Positions 10,470 to 21,695 of a DNA stretch of 64,000 bases are shown piece by piece. Position 1 is the first letter of the stretch. Every line of letters begins with the position of its first letter. Position numbers and translations under genes: made by a program. The stretch comes from Axinella damicornis (Eukaryota > Porifera > Demospongiae > Axinellida > Axinellidae), in NCBI GenBank assembly GCA_963931865.1, contig OZ007516.1:11418785-11482784 (forward strand), given 5' to 3'. The notes beneath the pieces were generated by a model. It was not told where the DNA came from and did not search any database. It saw nothing but the letters and a program-made list of their open reading frames with translations.

Positions 10470-11504
10470 CCATGGATAAGGTGTGTGATTTGTCTCTCTG
10501 CTCGAAATCTTACCAGATGTGTTCCAAGAGAACTCTTATATGGGACATGCTCTGTTTAAGCTGACCCATCCCTTGGGTTAGTATTTCACAAGCTGCTTGA
10601 TTGCATGGTTGACCCTAATTACACCTCTGGTTGACACCCCTGGTTGTGGCAAAGTGGGTTTACGAACGATTAATGTAACTTAATTGCTGCAGTACCAATA
10701 CACAAAAATTCAAGAACCTTACCAACATCCTCCACGACTTGGTCATTGATTGCTGAAGCAATTTGGTACCACTTGGACCTGTATACTCTTGTAACCCCCC
10801 CCCCCCAAAAAAAAACAAAACAAACAAAAAAAACAGCAATAGCAAACCTAGCAGAGTCGAGGATGAAAGACGAAACATATTGCTGACTAGATGCAGTGGC
10901 CAACCTCCTCTGATATTGGTGAGGTTGCTTTTACCACCATTCTCCCTCATTAGAGCTAGTAACCGGGCAAAATCCTTTCAAAAGAAGCTAGAATCTTTGG
11001 GCATTGAAGTGCAAGTTGTAAGTAGCGAACCTGATAGAAGAACAAGAAAAGGCCAAGAAGTGACACGACTCAGGTTTCATTGTGTCTTCTTTTTGATCAA
11101 CTTGATGCTTACTATCCAGTGACTGACATTTTGCTGGAAATGCAGACTGTGTGGAAGGCCTAACATTTTATATATACCGAGTAGAGTTTGATATCTTCTG
11201 TCAAATTCGTCAAGCATGCCTTTAGCTTGTGACAGCCAATCACTAGTGATTCTTAAACAAGATATTCGCATGCAATGTAATAGCTCAAGCAGTGACATGT
11301 ACGTGGATGAACCCTTTTTGATTGCAATACAGACCCAGGTGTATGAACACCAATCTTGCTGCACAAGATAACTGGCTGCACAAAAATAGTAAATGAATCT
11401 GAATCTGAATCTGATAGTATACTGAGCAGACAGCAACTATCTTAACAAAACAAGTGACAAAACAAACAATAATACAAAAACAAAATAAAAATAATAATAA
11501 TAAA
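10470..11504. other. Mostly non-coding; one weak candidate exon
   Basis: A C tract followed by an A-rich tract lies at 10795-10835. On the plus strand about 10958-11027 could be a 70-nt exon: acceptor-like CCCTCATTAG, a helical stretch (NRAKSFQKKLESLGIEVQV) and a GTAAGT donor. I recognise no family and found no partner exon, so it stays a candidate only. Confidence 0.25.
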
Positions 11505-11640
11505 TTAGGTAAGGTTATTGAAACAGTTTGCTGTGGTGGTCTCCAACACCGCAGCTGCATTACCCTGCTGGATGGCTACTGAGATCCTCTGCAGGAGGTA
11601 TGCACGTGCTATAGGTTCATGGGAAACGGTGAGCAATGTC
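11505..11640 (-). pseudogene. Tail fragment of the RLE-type retroelement family
   Basis: The minus-strand translation ARAYLLQRISVAIQQGNAAA closely resembles the end of the protein at 4837-5727 (YLLQRLSVALQRGNAVSV). Only the last 35 or so residues remain, so this is a short 3' piece of a second copy. A C homopolymer lies just beyond at 11728-11757. Confidence 0.65.
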
Positions 11641-11726
11641 AGTGAACAGTGTTGGTGCTCACAACTTACACTCCAATCAGCATAAACTGACCCTATGATC
11701 ATAGAGTAACGTTCTGCCAGAGTAAA

Positions 11727-11727
<1 letters not shown>

Positions 11728-11757
<30 letters not shown>
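11728..11757. repeat. Poly(C) tract, about 30 bp
   Basis: An uninterrupted C run (poly-G on the minus strand), one of at least five poly(dC)/poly(dG) tracts in the window (also near 10795, 31062, 51845, 51890 and 55613). The length is probably imprecise because homopolymers are hard to sequence. Confidence 0.9.
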
Positions 11758-11759
<2 letters not shown>

Positions 11760-12410
11760 ATAACAACAACAACAGCAATCTTATGTTAGTCTTGGAGTGA
11801 GCACATTGTTGCTAAATAAACTAACTTTGTTGCTCATGCAAAATGTACACCCTTAGTTCCTAAACATGCACTGCAAGTGTTTTTCCTACGTAGGTCACAA
11901 TAATAGCTGAGTTGGCAGCACAGGTTTACGTTACGAGTACCATACTATTCTGATCTGGCAAACGTATAGCCTGCTCTTTGAAGTTGATACCAGGTATTTT
12001 TTATACAGCTAAACAATGCGGGACTGTGTACCTGTGTGTTTAAGGGTGAAGAAGATGTATTGAACTTTTGCTAAAAAAAACTAGAGACAAGCTCATGTCA
12101 ACCTCAGTAGTAGCACCTCAGTAGTGGCACAGATGTGTAAGCAGTCAGAGGTGAACACTGTTTCATCCATTCTCATCTTCGCACAAACCACATGAATCTA
12201 ACCCACATGCATCTTTAGCTGTTGAGGTCATGGGTGGTAAGATTCTGCCAGCCCAGATGTTGTTCAGAACACCAGACCCTCTTTCTGCTTTTCAGGGAGG
12301 GTCTGGGAACAAGACTACTATGCAATGCCATTCCATATCACTTTGACAAGTTAAATGAACGGGTCGTTTGAGTTTGCCACGGCTGACTGGAACACTTCCC
12401 AGCCCCCTAC
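11760..12410. other. Non-coding stretch
   Basis: No gene or repeat structure recognised apart from a small CTCAGTAGTGGCAC-like duplication near 12100-12130. Confidence 0.4.
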
Positions 12411-12501
12411 TTGTGTGGTGTTCCCAAGGTACACCAACACGAGGTCTCCCTTGCATCCTGAACTCCCAGTGCCTGTAGCCCTTTGGCAAACTCGTCGATC
12501 A
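12411..12501 (-). pseudogene. Exon resembling AMP-dependent acyl-CoA synthetase, frame broken
   Basis: The exon is bounded by an acceptor (CTGTATTGCAG) at 12502 and a donor-like CACAA/GTAGGG at 12411. The first half reads DEFAKGLQALGVQD, the helix preceding the conserved KGD of adenylate-forming enzymes. The second half continues in another frame as CKGDLVLVYLGNTTQ, matching the KGD-x-V-x-x-x-x-x-N strand of that family. A one-base deletion between the halves would explain this. It could be a pseudogene exon, a sequencing indel or an alternative splice. No other exons of such a gene were found nearby. Confidence 0.4.
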
Positions 12502-12504
12502 CTG

Positions 12505-13600
12505 CAATACAGCACAGTAAAACATGATAATCGCCCAAAACGATTATCTTACCTAAACTACGCCTAACAGCAAATATGACCTTGTTAAGTGAAGTACTGT
12601 GCAACTACAGTATTATAAAATATCCATAAACACACTACGTATCCAAAGTTAAATGTTAATGATCAACTGGAGAATGATCAACCAGAATATTGAGCAGAAC
12701 TCTGTATGTATTGAGTATCCAAAGATAAATGTTCATTGATGAACGAGAATGACTATGAGCAGAGAAAATGTACAAACAGGGACAAAAAAAAAAACAATTA
12801 ATAAAAAAGGTGGAGTCTGGGAACTGAAAGACCTGCAAAGTGGTCTTTTTCGACCACAGTTTCTGACACTGCATAAAAGTTGGGTTTTGATAAGCTGCAA
12901 ATCTTGAGTAAATATGAAGCCCCAGATTTGTGCTGTGGTAAATAATTATGGTGTGTAACACCAGACATATTTACACCATGTTTGCTTATGCGTTTACCAC
13001 TAGTGTAAATCTGACTTTCAAGATCAAGCAATCAAACCAGCATATCATTATGCCAGCATATGCTCTTATGCTTCCACCGCAGTGACGTTGATGAAATAAA
13101 TATCCTTCTTATGTCACCCACCCATCAAATCAATAGCTGGTGAGAGGTCGTGGATAGCATCAAATTTTGATACAATGCAACCTTTTTCTGGACCTCACTC
13201 GTGCTTGCCCCATGTCCATGTGTGCTTTGAGTGGGTGATATCCACACCCCTCCAAAGCTGTTGCTACTATATATGTGCATGCTTTCTGGCAAGTTCAAGT
13301 CACTGTAAGCAGACCTCACATCTTGATTTAGGATGAGCAGAAGTGTAATGAAGGTACTGAAATAAGCTCTGGGGCAGCTACAGGTGGAGAGGGTTGCCGA
13401 GGTGTGGGGGTGCCGCGGACAAAGAAGGAAGTATTACTTCGGCCAACATCGTTGGTGAATTGAAAGCTCGATTGAGTCACGTTGGGGGAAAAGGCTTTGG
13501 GGCCGAACTCATCCTTCAGCCAGACAGTTGTAACGTCAACCTGTGAGGGAGGATATGAATGCTAACAACTAAAGATAAACAGATAGGTCTATGGCATGAA
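12505..13600. other. Non-coding stretch
   Basis: No gene recognised. A diverged direct repeat containing GTATCCAAAG(A/T)(A/T)AAATGTT occurs near 12639-12740. Confidence 0.4.
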
Positions 13601-13601
13601 C

Positions 13602-13653
13602 GTCTCCACGCATACCCTGGCCACCACAAGGTGGCCAGGGTATGCGTGGAGAC
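13602..13653. repeat. Perfect 24-bp inverted repeat with 4-bp spacer
   Basis: The left arm 13602-13625 and right arm 13630-13653 are exact reverse complements separated by ACAA. The right arm is the start of the collagen coding stretch (GQGMRGD), so the left arm is an inverted copy of exon sequence. A template-switch mutation, or a chimeric or foldback artefact, are the simple explanations. Confidence 0.95.
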
Positions 13654-14070
13654 AAGGGACCAGTTGGAGCACCTGGTGAGAAGGGTGACCTTGGCCCCAC
13701 AGGCAAATCTGGAGCCAAGGGACCCAAGGGTCCTCCCGGACAGAAAGGCTTCCCTGGGGACAGGGGAAATACAGGACCCAATGGAGTTGATGGTAGGGAT
13801 GGAAATCCAGGTGACACCGGAGTTGCTGGACCCCCTGGTCCTCCTGGTCCCCCTGGCTCTCCTGGTGCACCTGGAGCAAAGGGAGCAGAGGGAGTCCCTG
13901 GACCAGATGGCCTGTCCGGAGACAGTGGACTACCTGGACCATCCGGTGAGAAAGGAGATAGCGGGCTTGCAGAGGCTCGTGGTGACCCTGGACATCCTGG
14001 AGAAACTGGAGAGCCAGGTGGATTTGGAGCTGATGGAGATGATGGTGCTGATGGCAAGGATGGTGAAACT
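13631..14070 (+). CDS. Collagen triple-helix exon
   Basis: About 47 consecutive Gly-X-Y triplets from [12 protein letters not shown] to GADGKDGET. One glycine is replaced (GLAEARGDP). The triplets are rich in P and charged K-D and K-E pairs, typical of fibrillar or short-chain invertebrate collagens that form extracellular triple helices. No signal peptide, N-propeptide or C-terminal domain is present, so it is at most an internal exon or a fragment. It begins inside the 24-bp inverted repeat and runs without a stop into a Ty3-type integrase remnant, so the 3' end is not the original exon end. Confidence 0.7.
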
Positions 14071-14275
14071 GAAGACCCCTATCTGGCAATGATGACTTAC
14101 CGATCCACTCCATTACAGAATGGATACAGTCCAGCTGAGCTACTGATGAGTAGGCGACTTCGCACAACATTGCCCACAGTTCAGAGCCAGCTGAAACCGT
14201 TCGTGCCTGACTATGCAACAATCAAAGCGAAAGAGGATGACACCAAGCGGAAACAAAAGGAACATTTAGATGTAG
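14071..14275 (+). pseudogene. Ty3/gypsy integrase C-terminal fragment fused to the collagen frame
   Basis: In the same frame as the collagen triplets the sequence reads [20 protein letters not shown], then [18 protein letters not shown] and [16 protein letters not shown]. This is the characteristic segment after the catalytic core of Ty3-type integrases (the YRxTP...G.SPAELL.GR.LRT pattern). Only about 65 residues remain; no protease, RT or LTR was seen. The frame continues in unrelated sequence to a stop at 14380-14382. Confidence 0.75.
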
Positions 14276-14279
14276 TAGT

Positions 14280-15423
14280 AGGTCTTTGTTGTATGAATAC
14301 TGTTATTATCCAGCGCGAGCCCTGCGGCCACTATTGTTCTATTGTTCTATTATTGTACTTGCTGCTCTTGAGTTGGACATGAGATTTACCTAAATTACGT
14401 GGGAGCGAAGTGGGAGACCAGGCGTTTGATGGTACACACCTCAAACATCGCAGCCACAGCCAAAGGCGTAATTTGGGAGACTTGCACTTCCGCATCGCTG
14501 TGGCCATCTCGAAGTAGCTGCACTGTTCCCGATCCCTGCAGTAGCGCCATGTTCTCTTCAAGTGTCTGAGTGTACTGGACGAGACTACAAACAATTAAGT
14601 ATGAAAATTCATTTCATGGCTGGTGCGTGTATATTTCGTCCAAAGCACATTATTGCGCAACAGATATCCAATATACTACTCAGCGGACTTTTACTGCAAC
14701 TTGTACAGATTAAATATCAATTAATGCCCTCAATATTCAATTTTCAATCCGTATATTGACTCTGGGAGGGGAAGAATTATTGTAGGCCAGGATTTGGACT
14801 TGTCTGGATTATGCAGAGATTGATGTTTGACGGTTGAAAAAGCTACCGTTATTCAAAACTCAATTTTAACAATTTTTAGTTTTTTTATCGCATCTTCAGT
14901 TGCCATGCAGTGTCACTGTATATTGAATAATGGAAATAGGATTATGCATCAGCAACCAATTTCCAATACTCAATTTCCAGAATGGAGAGGGAGTGGTCTG
15001 ACGGTACCGGAAGGGGAGGGACTGCTCTACACTGCAGCCAGATCGGACATGCCGTACTGGCAATTAATTAACACGAGGGAGTGTGGTGAGCTACACCCCC
15101 ATCCATGCATGGCCATATCTTATGACTATCCTACCCTGCATACCAATATATTCTATATATTGGCAAGAAATATTGAAATCAGTACATTCCATTTACATGC
15201 ATCAGGAAGAAATATTGGATCAATAATAAACAGTTGGTAATGAGTAAGGTGTTAGTAAAGCTGAAGAGGTATGAATAAATACAGTTGGTGTCTGATTGCA
15301 GTCGATCAGCTGAAGATTAGGAGTCAACAATAATCGGCATCTGCAGTACAAATCAAGTGTGATAAGTGGAAACTGGTCCCAGATCCATGGAAGTTTCGAG
15401 TGAAACCAACCCTGATGGCGACT
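14280..15423. other. No recognised gene
   Basis: A plus-strand open stretch around 14827-15240 has no recognisable domain. An AT-rich segment with repeated ATATTG/CAATATT motifs lies at 14650-15230. Nothing is firmly supported. Confidence 0.35.
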
Positions 15424-15695
15424 TCACTGACCACTTTCTGCCTCTTCTGGCCGGTTAAGAAGAGGGTGAATAAGATCGTCCATACCTCGAAAGACCATCG
15501 TATCAGCAAAAGCCCTTTCTGAGCGGCATTTGGGGCATGTTCTCACCATCCCCTCCTCACCCCCATACCAAGCATCAGCACATGCACTACAGCCAATGAG
15601 TGACTTACAACAACGAGCAAAAATGACTGGTGGTGTCATTGGGCTGCTTTGACAAATGCAACAGCGGAACGTATCATGAAGAACTTTGTGCAGGG
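15424..15695 (-). CDS. RING-finger domain exon (C-terminal)
   Basis: The minus-strand frame reads FRCCICQSSPMTPPV, then ARCCKSLIGCSACADAWY and TCPKCRSERAFADTMVFRG, ending at the stop at 15424-15426. The cysteine spacing (CxxC, CC, C, CxxC) and the W-Y after the third pair fit a small RING/U-box-like zinc finger, suggesting ubiquitin-ligase activity. The longest frame starts at a TTG, so the true start is probably in an upstream exon; a CACAAAG acceptor near 15682 is possible. Copy A of the ATG/donor repeat starts exactly where the coding sequence ends on the 5' side (about 15695). Confidence 0.6.
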
Positions 15696-16036
15696 CGACC
15701 AAAGTGAAGACACGAAGTTATTACAGCACTCACAACTTAGCCAGCACGGTGAGTTTTGGCATGTAAGCGTCGGTGAACGACAGTGATCACGGCTGTACGG
15801 TCAGAATCTTTGTGGGGCCTTCGTAAGACTACTGGCAACCAACGTCGAAGAAAACGATCGAGCAATGGCGGCCGATGGCACAACAAAAGCGCTTGTATCT
15901 CCACCACCAAGGTGAGTTTCAGCACAATTATTGTGCAGTTGTGTCACTGCATGATAGCGATCACGACGGTGTAGTCAGAATCTCTGTAGACCATTCCTGC
16001 GTGCTGTGAGGTTTGATTATTTAATTAATTATTTAG
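15695..16036 (+). repeat. ATG/splice-donor repeat family, copy A (5' truncated)
   Basis: Contains module 1 without its ATG (GCGACCAAAGTGAAGACACG through AGCCAGCACG, then GTGAGTTTTGG with GT at 15749). Module 2 has ATG at 15865-15867, reads [16 protein letters not shown] and ends CACCAAG before GTGAGTTTC (GT at 15912). Each module is followed by a related block (GATCACGGCTGTACGGTCAGAATCT and GATCACGACGGTGTAGTCAG). It is followed head-to-tail by copy B and joins the RING exon on the left. Confidence 0.85.
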
Positions 16037-16039
16037 ATT

Positions 16040-16461
16040 CGAGGGGCAACCGCACTCCTGGTAGCCGTTGCAACGCCGGCTGCGACTCGCCGTAGCGAAA
16101 GCTAAGTATCGCAGTTATTCCCAATTAACGCACATGCCACGTGGCAACCACGCTCAGTCGAAAGCAAGCAATGGCGACCAAAAGGAAGACACGAAATTAT
16201 AACAGCACTTACAACCTTGCCAGCACGGTGAGTTTCGGTATGTAACCGTCAGTGAACAACAGCGATTACGGCTGTGTGGTCAGAATCTTTGTGGGCCCTT
16301 CGTATGACTGTACTGGCAACCAACGTCGAAGAGAACGATCGAGCAATGGCGGCCGACGGCACGTCAAAAGCGCTTGTATCTCCATCACCAAGGTGAGTTT
16401 TGCCACAATTATTGTGTGGTTGTGTCACTGCATGATAGCGATCACGATGGTGTAGTCACCG
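16040..16461 (+). repeat. ATG/splice-donor repeat family, copy B
   Basis: Starts with CGAGGGGCAACCGCACTCCT, the usual left end. Module 1: ATG 16171-16173, peptide MATKRKTRNYNSTYNLAST, donor GT at 16228. Module 2: ATG 16346-16348, peptide MAADGTSKALVSPSPR, donor GT at 16393. The right end stops after GTGTAGTCACC, before the usual CTACCAGGAGTG terminus, so the copy is 3' truncated. The ATGs have G at -3 and +4, a good initiation context. Confidence 0.85.
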
Positions 16462-18178
16462 TGCTAGATTCCATGGATCTTTGTATTGCAGCCCGCAGAT
16501 CTTCCTGGTATTCAGGGTCATCACTCTCCCTCCGCCATGATAGCTAGCTAGCTAGCTATGTCGTTGACTTTCAGCTTTTACCACGGAAACAGTGATAGAT
16601 GGTGGCAAATCCCCTCCGAAGGCGCTCAACTTTTACCACGGAAACCGTGAGTAGACAGTGCCAAATCCCCTCTGAAGGAAGGCGCTCAGCTAGAGAGCGA
16701 GCACAGGTTGCAACGTTGGTTGGATGTCAGACTATGCATGCACACGGTAAAAAAAGAATCTGTGCATGCACGGGCACACCCAGATTATACGGAAGTAATA
16801 CTTCCGGTCGGTCCGGTCCGAGTTTTCACCACGGCCAATTGGACCATGGCTCAGCACATTCTGGAGCATGCAGGGATCTGTAATTCAGGTAGCTATAGTA
16901 CAAGCTTATGCCCTTTCGTGGTTTTGGGGAAATCCCACTCGAGGCTGTTCATTTAGACCACTCCACTGAGCCTTGTGGTCTAAATAAAACTCTCGTAGTT
17001 ATTTCCCATAAACCACTCAAGGCCATAGTCTAACTATAACATATTGAGGCCCTGTGATTGGTTGTTGTTCCCTTGCTGGTTTCTGGCGCTGGGGGCGCTG
17101 ATTGATGGTGGTGCCTTGAAGCACAAGGCAGACACCAAGGTCGGCTCCACACCTGTATAGAAGTATGCTCCACAGGAATGCTGCTTGCATTCAGGTGCTT
17201 CCCCAAACAGCCATTTAGTCTGCTAAGCAAGCATCACCTTGGCGTCTAGCTCTCTCAGATTCATCCAGGGATGCCAACCAGTACCACTAACTGTCAGGAG
17301 AACATAAACCACCTTTACCATTGTTTCCTGCAAACCCTGTGATACTTAGTAACTGTGATTCCCACCCACAGGTGTACATTGGCTGGCACTGCCAACAAAG
17401 GTCTTGAACTCCTCTACTGAATACCACCTCCTAGACCTGCAGAATGACAAGGTGAGCAGTATAGCAATTGGTGCATATCATGTCATGACCACACAAAGTA
17501 GAAGCATTAAATTTGTGTGGGAAGCATTTTGTGTGGTAATTGCCAACTTATGGTGTGTTTTTCCCCAGTCCCCAACTTTCAGACCAATTGTTGTCAGGTT
17601 CATACCCAGAACATGTTTTTTATATCCAGTGGCATTCTGTGCATGCGTAGATGAAATCTGCATACCACAAAAGATCAAGGCATGTTCTGGGAATGGAGTT
17701 GGTACCCCCAAAATGTCATTGAAATGCTAACTAAGTAGGGGAAAGTGTCCTGACCACATGTTTACATTCATGGCTACTTGAAGCCACTTAGATTTCCATG
17801 GCCTACTTAAACCACTTAGACTTCATGTGTTTACCTACTTAAACCGCTTTGGCTTCACACATTCACATAGCCTGATTAGAGGTGAATTCTTGGCCTATGG
17901 ATCCCTTAAGTGTACCATATTTCCTTGACTCAAGTGCTACAGGGCATTCACCAGGCTATGATTGGAGGTGTGTGTAGTTGTGGTGGAACATGAGGACATT
18001 GAAGAACCTTTTAATGTGTGGTTTTGGCTCAGTGCATGTCTATTTCAATTCTGTCACATCAACACTTCCTCAGAGAGTTATTGCAACACCCACAAGGGCA
18101 TATTCAGGATGTTGATATAGACATGGTTTTGTAGCTGAATCCTTGCACCACCAGCGTTATGTCTACTAAACGGTTTAA
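16462..18178. other. Non-coding, local duplications only
   Basis: At 16568-16690 a short unit (CTTTTACCACGGAAAC ... CAAATCCCCTC) is duplicated in tandem. A Tc-like motif CGGAAGTAATACTTCCG is at 16791-16807. I see no supported gene in this 1.7 kb. Confidence 0.4.
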
Positions 18179-18605
18179 TAGCCTCGTTCCCAGGCCCTCG
18201 CACTGCTTTCAGTTGCACGAAAGAACGCAAAGGGCCTGGTATGTTTCCTCATGTGCGTGACATCGAGGGTAGAAGGCAGTAGAAAGGTGAACGTGGCTCA
18301 GAACAGCAAGAAGAGCTGAGGTACCAGGTAACTTACCATGCGTATCTGGCTAGTGGGGGTGACTATATATCATACACACCAGGCGTTGAACAATACGCAA
18401 AACTTCGCTTTTTCATTCTGAAACTTTTGGCCATTTGTTGATTACATAATGCTCACATGAGGAAACATACAAGGCTCTCCGTACTGCATTTGAATTCATT
18501 ACTATAACCACCCCGTAACAAAAGAAACCATTAACTTATTTTTTATTGCTGGATACCTGACCTTGAGAATCAAGCGACAAAGGGCGGGGCCTGGGAATGA
18601 GGCTA
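18179..18605. mobile_element. 427-bp MITE, TAGCCTCGTTCCCAGGC terminal repeats
   Basis: Ends TAGCCTCGTTCCCAGGCCC and GGGCCTGGGAATGAGGCTA are inverted repeats. Flanks ACGGTTTAA (18170-18178) and GCGGTTTAA (18606-18614) form a 9-bp target duplication with one mismatch. It has no coding capacity. Shorter hairpin relatives and other long relatives (18960-19275, 51983-52335) occur in the window. A 9-bp duplication suggests mobilisation by a Mutator- or Merlin-type transposase (inference). Confidence 0.85.
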
Positions 18606-18959
18606 GCGGTTTAATGCTTTATTTGCTATGGATGAATGCAACTTTAAACTTGTGATGTCACTGCCTGCAATATCATTAGGTTCTGTTCCGGTAGAAAGGG
18701 TGGGACATAGGGAGGTGGGCCATGGGCCATTTCTCGCCTCCTTTGCATGAATGGGCTTACAAAACAGTCTTCTGGCCATGTAGGACCTCCATTTCTATCA
18801 GTAGCAGTGTATGGGTGGTCATTGCCCGAGAGCCGTCACTATTGAAAGCTTGTTAACAAGTTGATGTGATTTTGTCACAAATCTGCACAGAATGGCTGCA
18901 ATGGTGCTGGATGTAACGGACCTTGACCAATGGTCTTCCAGACACCTAGCAAACTCGTC

Positions 18960-19275
18960 ATGATAGTCGGGGGGGCATATACGTAGTCAAGTAAAAGCCC
19001 CTTCCCCACTATAGACTCTTCAACGACATACACTAACAATGCTTGGTGTCACAAGTGCAAGTTGACATCATCATTCTGCCGCAATGACAATGATGTCATC
19101 GTGCTTTTGTTGGTGTGTATCCCCTGATAGCTAGCTATTTGTGGTATGTTACCTGGTACGTTGGCTCTCTTGCTGTTCTGAGCCACGTTCAATTCACATC
19201 TTTCTACCTTAACATCACTCACATGATAAAATGTACAAGGACCTCTCCTGTTTAACCGTACTGATTGCAAGGCTA
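18960..19275. repeat. Partial long copy of the TAGCCTCG MITE family
   Basis: Internal sequence (GTGGTATGTTACCTGGTAC, CTTGCTGTTCTGAG, ACATCACTCACATGA) matches the inside of 51983-52335. The terminal inverted repeats are not preserved. Confidence 0.6.
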
Positions 19276-19516
19276 TGTTGAGCGTAATAATTTCATTTCA
19301 TTGCACAGGTGGGTGGCAGTGTTGAAGATGCCGCTGACAAAGTGCCAACAACTGAACCTTGTAACTTTGTGAGGGGACCAATTAGAGATCTAGTCCTGTT
19401 CATGAAGTTGCAATCGAAACAATTACAATTACTTGGTCCTTGTAAGTGCATTTAATAAACTATGAGGAATGCATCAATAATTATTTGTAACATCGTAATT
19501 GTTTTTACTTTGTTTA

Positions 19517-19887
19517 CGAGGGGCAACCGCACTCCTGGTAGCAGTTGCAACGCCGGCTGCGACTCGCCGTAGCACAAGCTGTAAGCGTCAGTGAACGACA
19601 GCATTACGACTGTGTGGTTAGAATCTTTGTGGACCCTTCGTATTACTGTACTGGCAACTAACATTGGAGCACGATCGAGCAATGGCGGCCGACAGCACGA
19701 CAAAAGCGCTTGTAGCTATCTCCACCACCAAGGTGAGTTTCACCACAATTATTGTGTGGTTGTATCACTGCATGATAGTGATCACGACGGTGTAGTCAGA
19801 ATCTCTGTAGACCTTTCCTGCATGCTGTGAGGTTTAGGTTATTTAATTATTTATGCGGCACCATTTTTCCCCTACCAGGAGTGTAAT
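19517..19887 (+). repeat. ATG/splice-donor repeat family, copy C
   Basis: Both termini are present: CGAGGGGCAACCGCACTCCT at the left and CCCCTACCAGGAGTGTAAT at the right; the shared core CACTCCTGGTAG is inverted. Module 1 is deleted internally. Module 2 is kept: ATG 19682-19684 and AAG/GTGAGTTTC with GT at 19733, with a few extra bases that change the reading frame before the donor. Confidence 0.85.
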
Positions 19888-19889
19888 GT

Positions 19890-20710
19890 TTGTACTGTGT
19901 GATTCAATATTTTGCTGTTCTTGTTTTGTTCGCCTCACCTCTCTATTTGTGGTATTTGTATTATCATGTACATGCCTACCTTTACTGTATTTCACCTGCA
20001 AAAATAAGTGTTTCACTGAAGTCAAGAGTTCATAACACTAAGAGTGCATGTGCAACTGCCATAATAATAGTTTCCACAACCACCATCTCCTCAGTAATGC
20101 AGTATGACCAATTAAGGATAATTGTGATGCGTTCAGATGTGAAAAATGCATAATATAGTCTCGCATTATAACTAGAGCTTCCTGCTTGCTTTGCATATAG
20201 CCTTATTCCCAGGCCAGCGGATTTCTTTCATGCTACATTATGGTATACGTAGATCTAGAATTGGGTGTTCACTATCCACTAACTGAAATTAAGATCAAGC
20301 ATGCATAAAATTGAAATAGATTGTTTGCTATAGACGTTGAATCCATGATGGGCATCAATCTTGTGTCAATGCCACTAATATTAATATTGCAGTGTGATGT
20401 CATTTAGGAGCTCGATCCTAACTGCACCCTTCAAGACCCAGTGCACAGGTCCGGCCTCGGTAGCTACAACCCGACAAATTATTAGGCAAGCATACTTCGA
20501 GAATAATTATGGCAGTAGCTTAAAGCTACATTAACATGTAGACTTTAAAGAAATTTTAATGCAAGTATGAGCAAATTAAGGGATGGTTCAACACAAGGTT
20601 GTGAGGTGCATGGTGAGTAAGAGAAGTATATGTACTGGTAAGAATGCCATCTTCAGAGTAATAGTGATCTTGTACAAGTAGCTGAGCTCGCTTCGCTCGC
20701 TCAGCTATAG
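19890..20710. other. Non-coding stretch
   Basis: No gene or structured repeat recognised. Confidence 0.35.
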
Positions 20711-21182
20711 CTACTTCCCCCTTGTTCGCCTATAGCTACGTGTGTAATTCGGCGCCGGACGGATCCGGAGCTGCTGCTCCCCGATTGCGTCCGCTTCAAC
20801 TGCTGTTCCCGTTTGCGTCCACTTCAGCTGCTGCTCGCCACTTGTGTCTGCTTCAGCTGCTACTTCCCGATTGCGTCCGTTTCAACTGCTCCCCGATTGC
20901 GTCCGCTTCGGCTGTTGCTCCTCGATTGCGTCCGCCGCAAGTTCAACTGCTGCTCCGGCTTCACCTGCAGCTCCCCGATTGCGTCCGCTTTGACTGCTGC
21001 TCACCGATATTGCATCCGTCAGCTGTACCCAGCTAGCCCATGCCCAATGTTCTCGAACATTCTTCGCGGAGTTCGAGGTTCAATGGTACGAAGGTCGCGC
21101 GTCACTAGTCTAGCCCCGCCCCACGAACTTCCCACTTCGGTTACAACACACACACACAGACAAACACACGTTAAAATCTTAA
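20711..21182. repeat. VNTR-bearing dispersed repeat, copy 1
   Basis: A fixed left part (CGGCGCCGGAC at about 20750) precedes a variable tandem array of CCCGATTGCGTCCGCTTC plus (A/G)(A)CTGCTGCTC units of about 27-30 bp (20775-21025). A fixed right part contains GTTCTCGAACATTCTTCG and ACGAAGGTCGCGCGTCACTA. The same layout is at 44580-45065, and a few array units lie at 32735-32860. Confidence 0.85.
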
Positions 21183-21317
21183 TGTATTGATACATGTACA
21201 GGAGACCTTCAAGTCTCCGACACTCTATGAAGTATTATACATTCATGATGAGAGTTGCATGCAATTGCAACTGCATGTTCCACTATACATGTAGTCGCTC
21301 CAGCTCTGCACCCTGGC

Positions 21318-21404
21318 CTTGTTCCCAGGCTCCCCCCTGTGCGTGTGGTGAAGAAAAATATGGCGTGCGCAGGGGGATCGAGGTGCCTGGGAACGAGGCT
21401 AGTG
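21318..21404. mobile_element. Hairpin MITE, TAGCCTCG family, degenerate left end
   Basis: CTTGTTCCCAGGCTCCCCCC at the left and GGTGCCTGGGAACGAGGCTA at the right. No clear 9-bp duplication. Confidence 0.65.
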
Positions 21405-21695
21405 ACAATCCACTTGGACCACGTATATACCTTTGACCATGCACCTGAAGTTATCACCATATATGGTTGACCCAAACATTTATATGTGATATGCACGATT
21501 GAAGAGTTTGTGGTGTCAGTTGCTGGGTGATATGATCAGAGATCTCTTCGAATCTGCTACTGCAACGGTCAGGAGTTGATGACTATCCCTCAGCAGAACC
21601 ACCAGCCTGGGAGAGAGGCAGATCAGAGCGGTCAATGTGGTTCACAGCATTCAATTGGTGCCTAATATGCTAGGTGTCTTGGGCTAGGAGTGAGA

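Noticed and set aside
13559..14221. Long minus-strand and other-frame ORFs over the collagen exon
   Set aside because: Gly-X-Y coding is GC-periodic and leaves antisense frames open; only the plus-strand Gly-X-Y frame is meaningful.
20722..21190. Cys/Ser/Pro-rich frames over the VNTR array
   Set aside because: Product of the GATTGCGTCCGCTTC tandem repeat; the same happens at 44577-44966.
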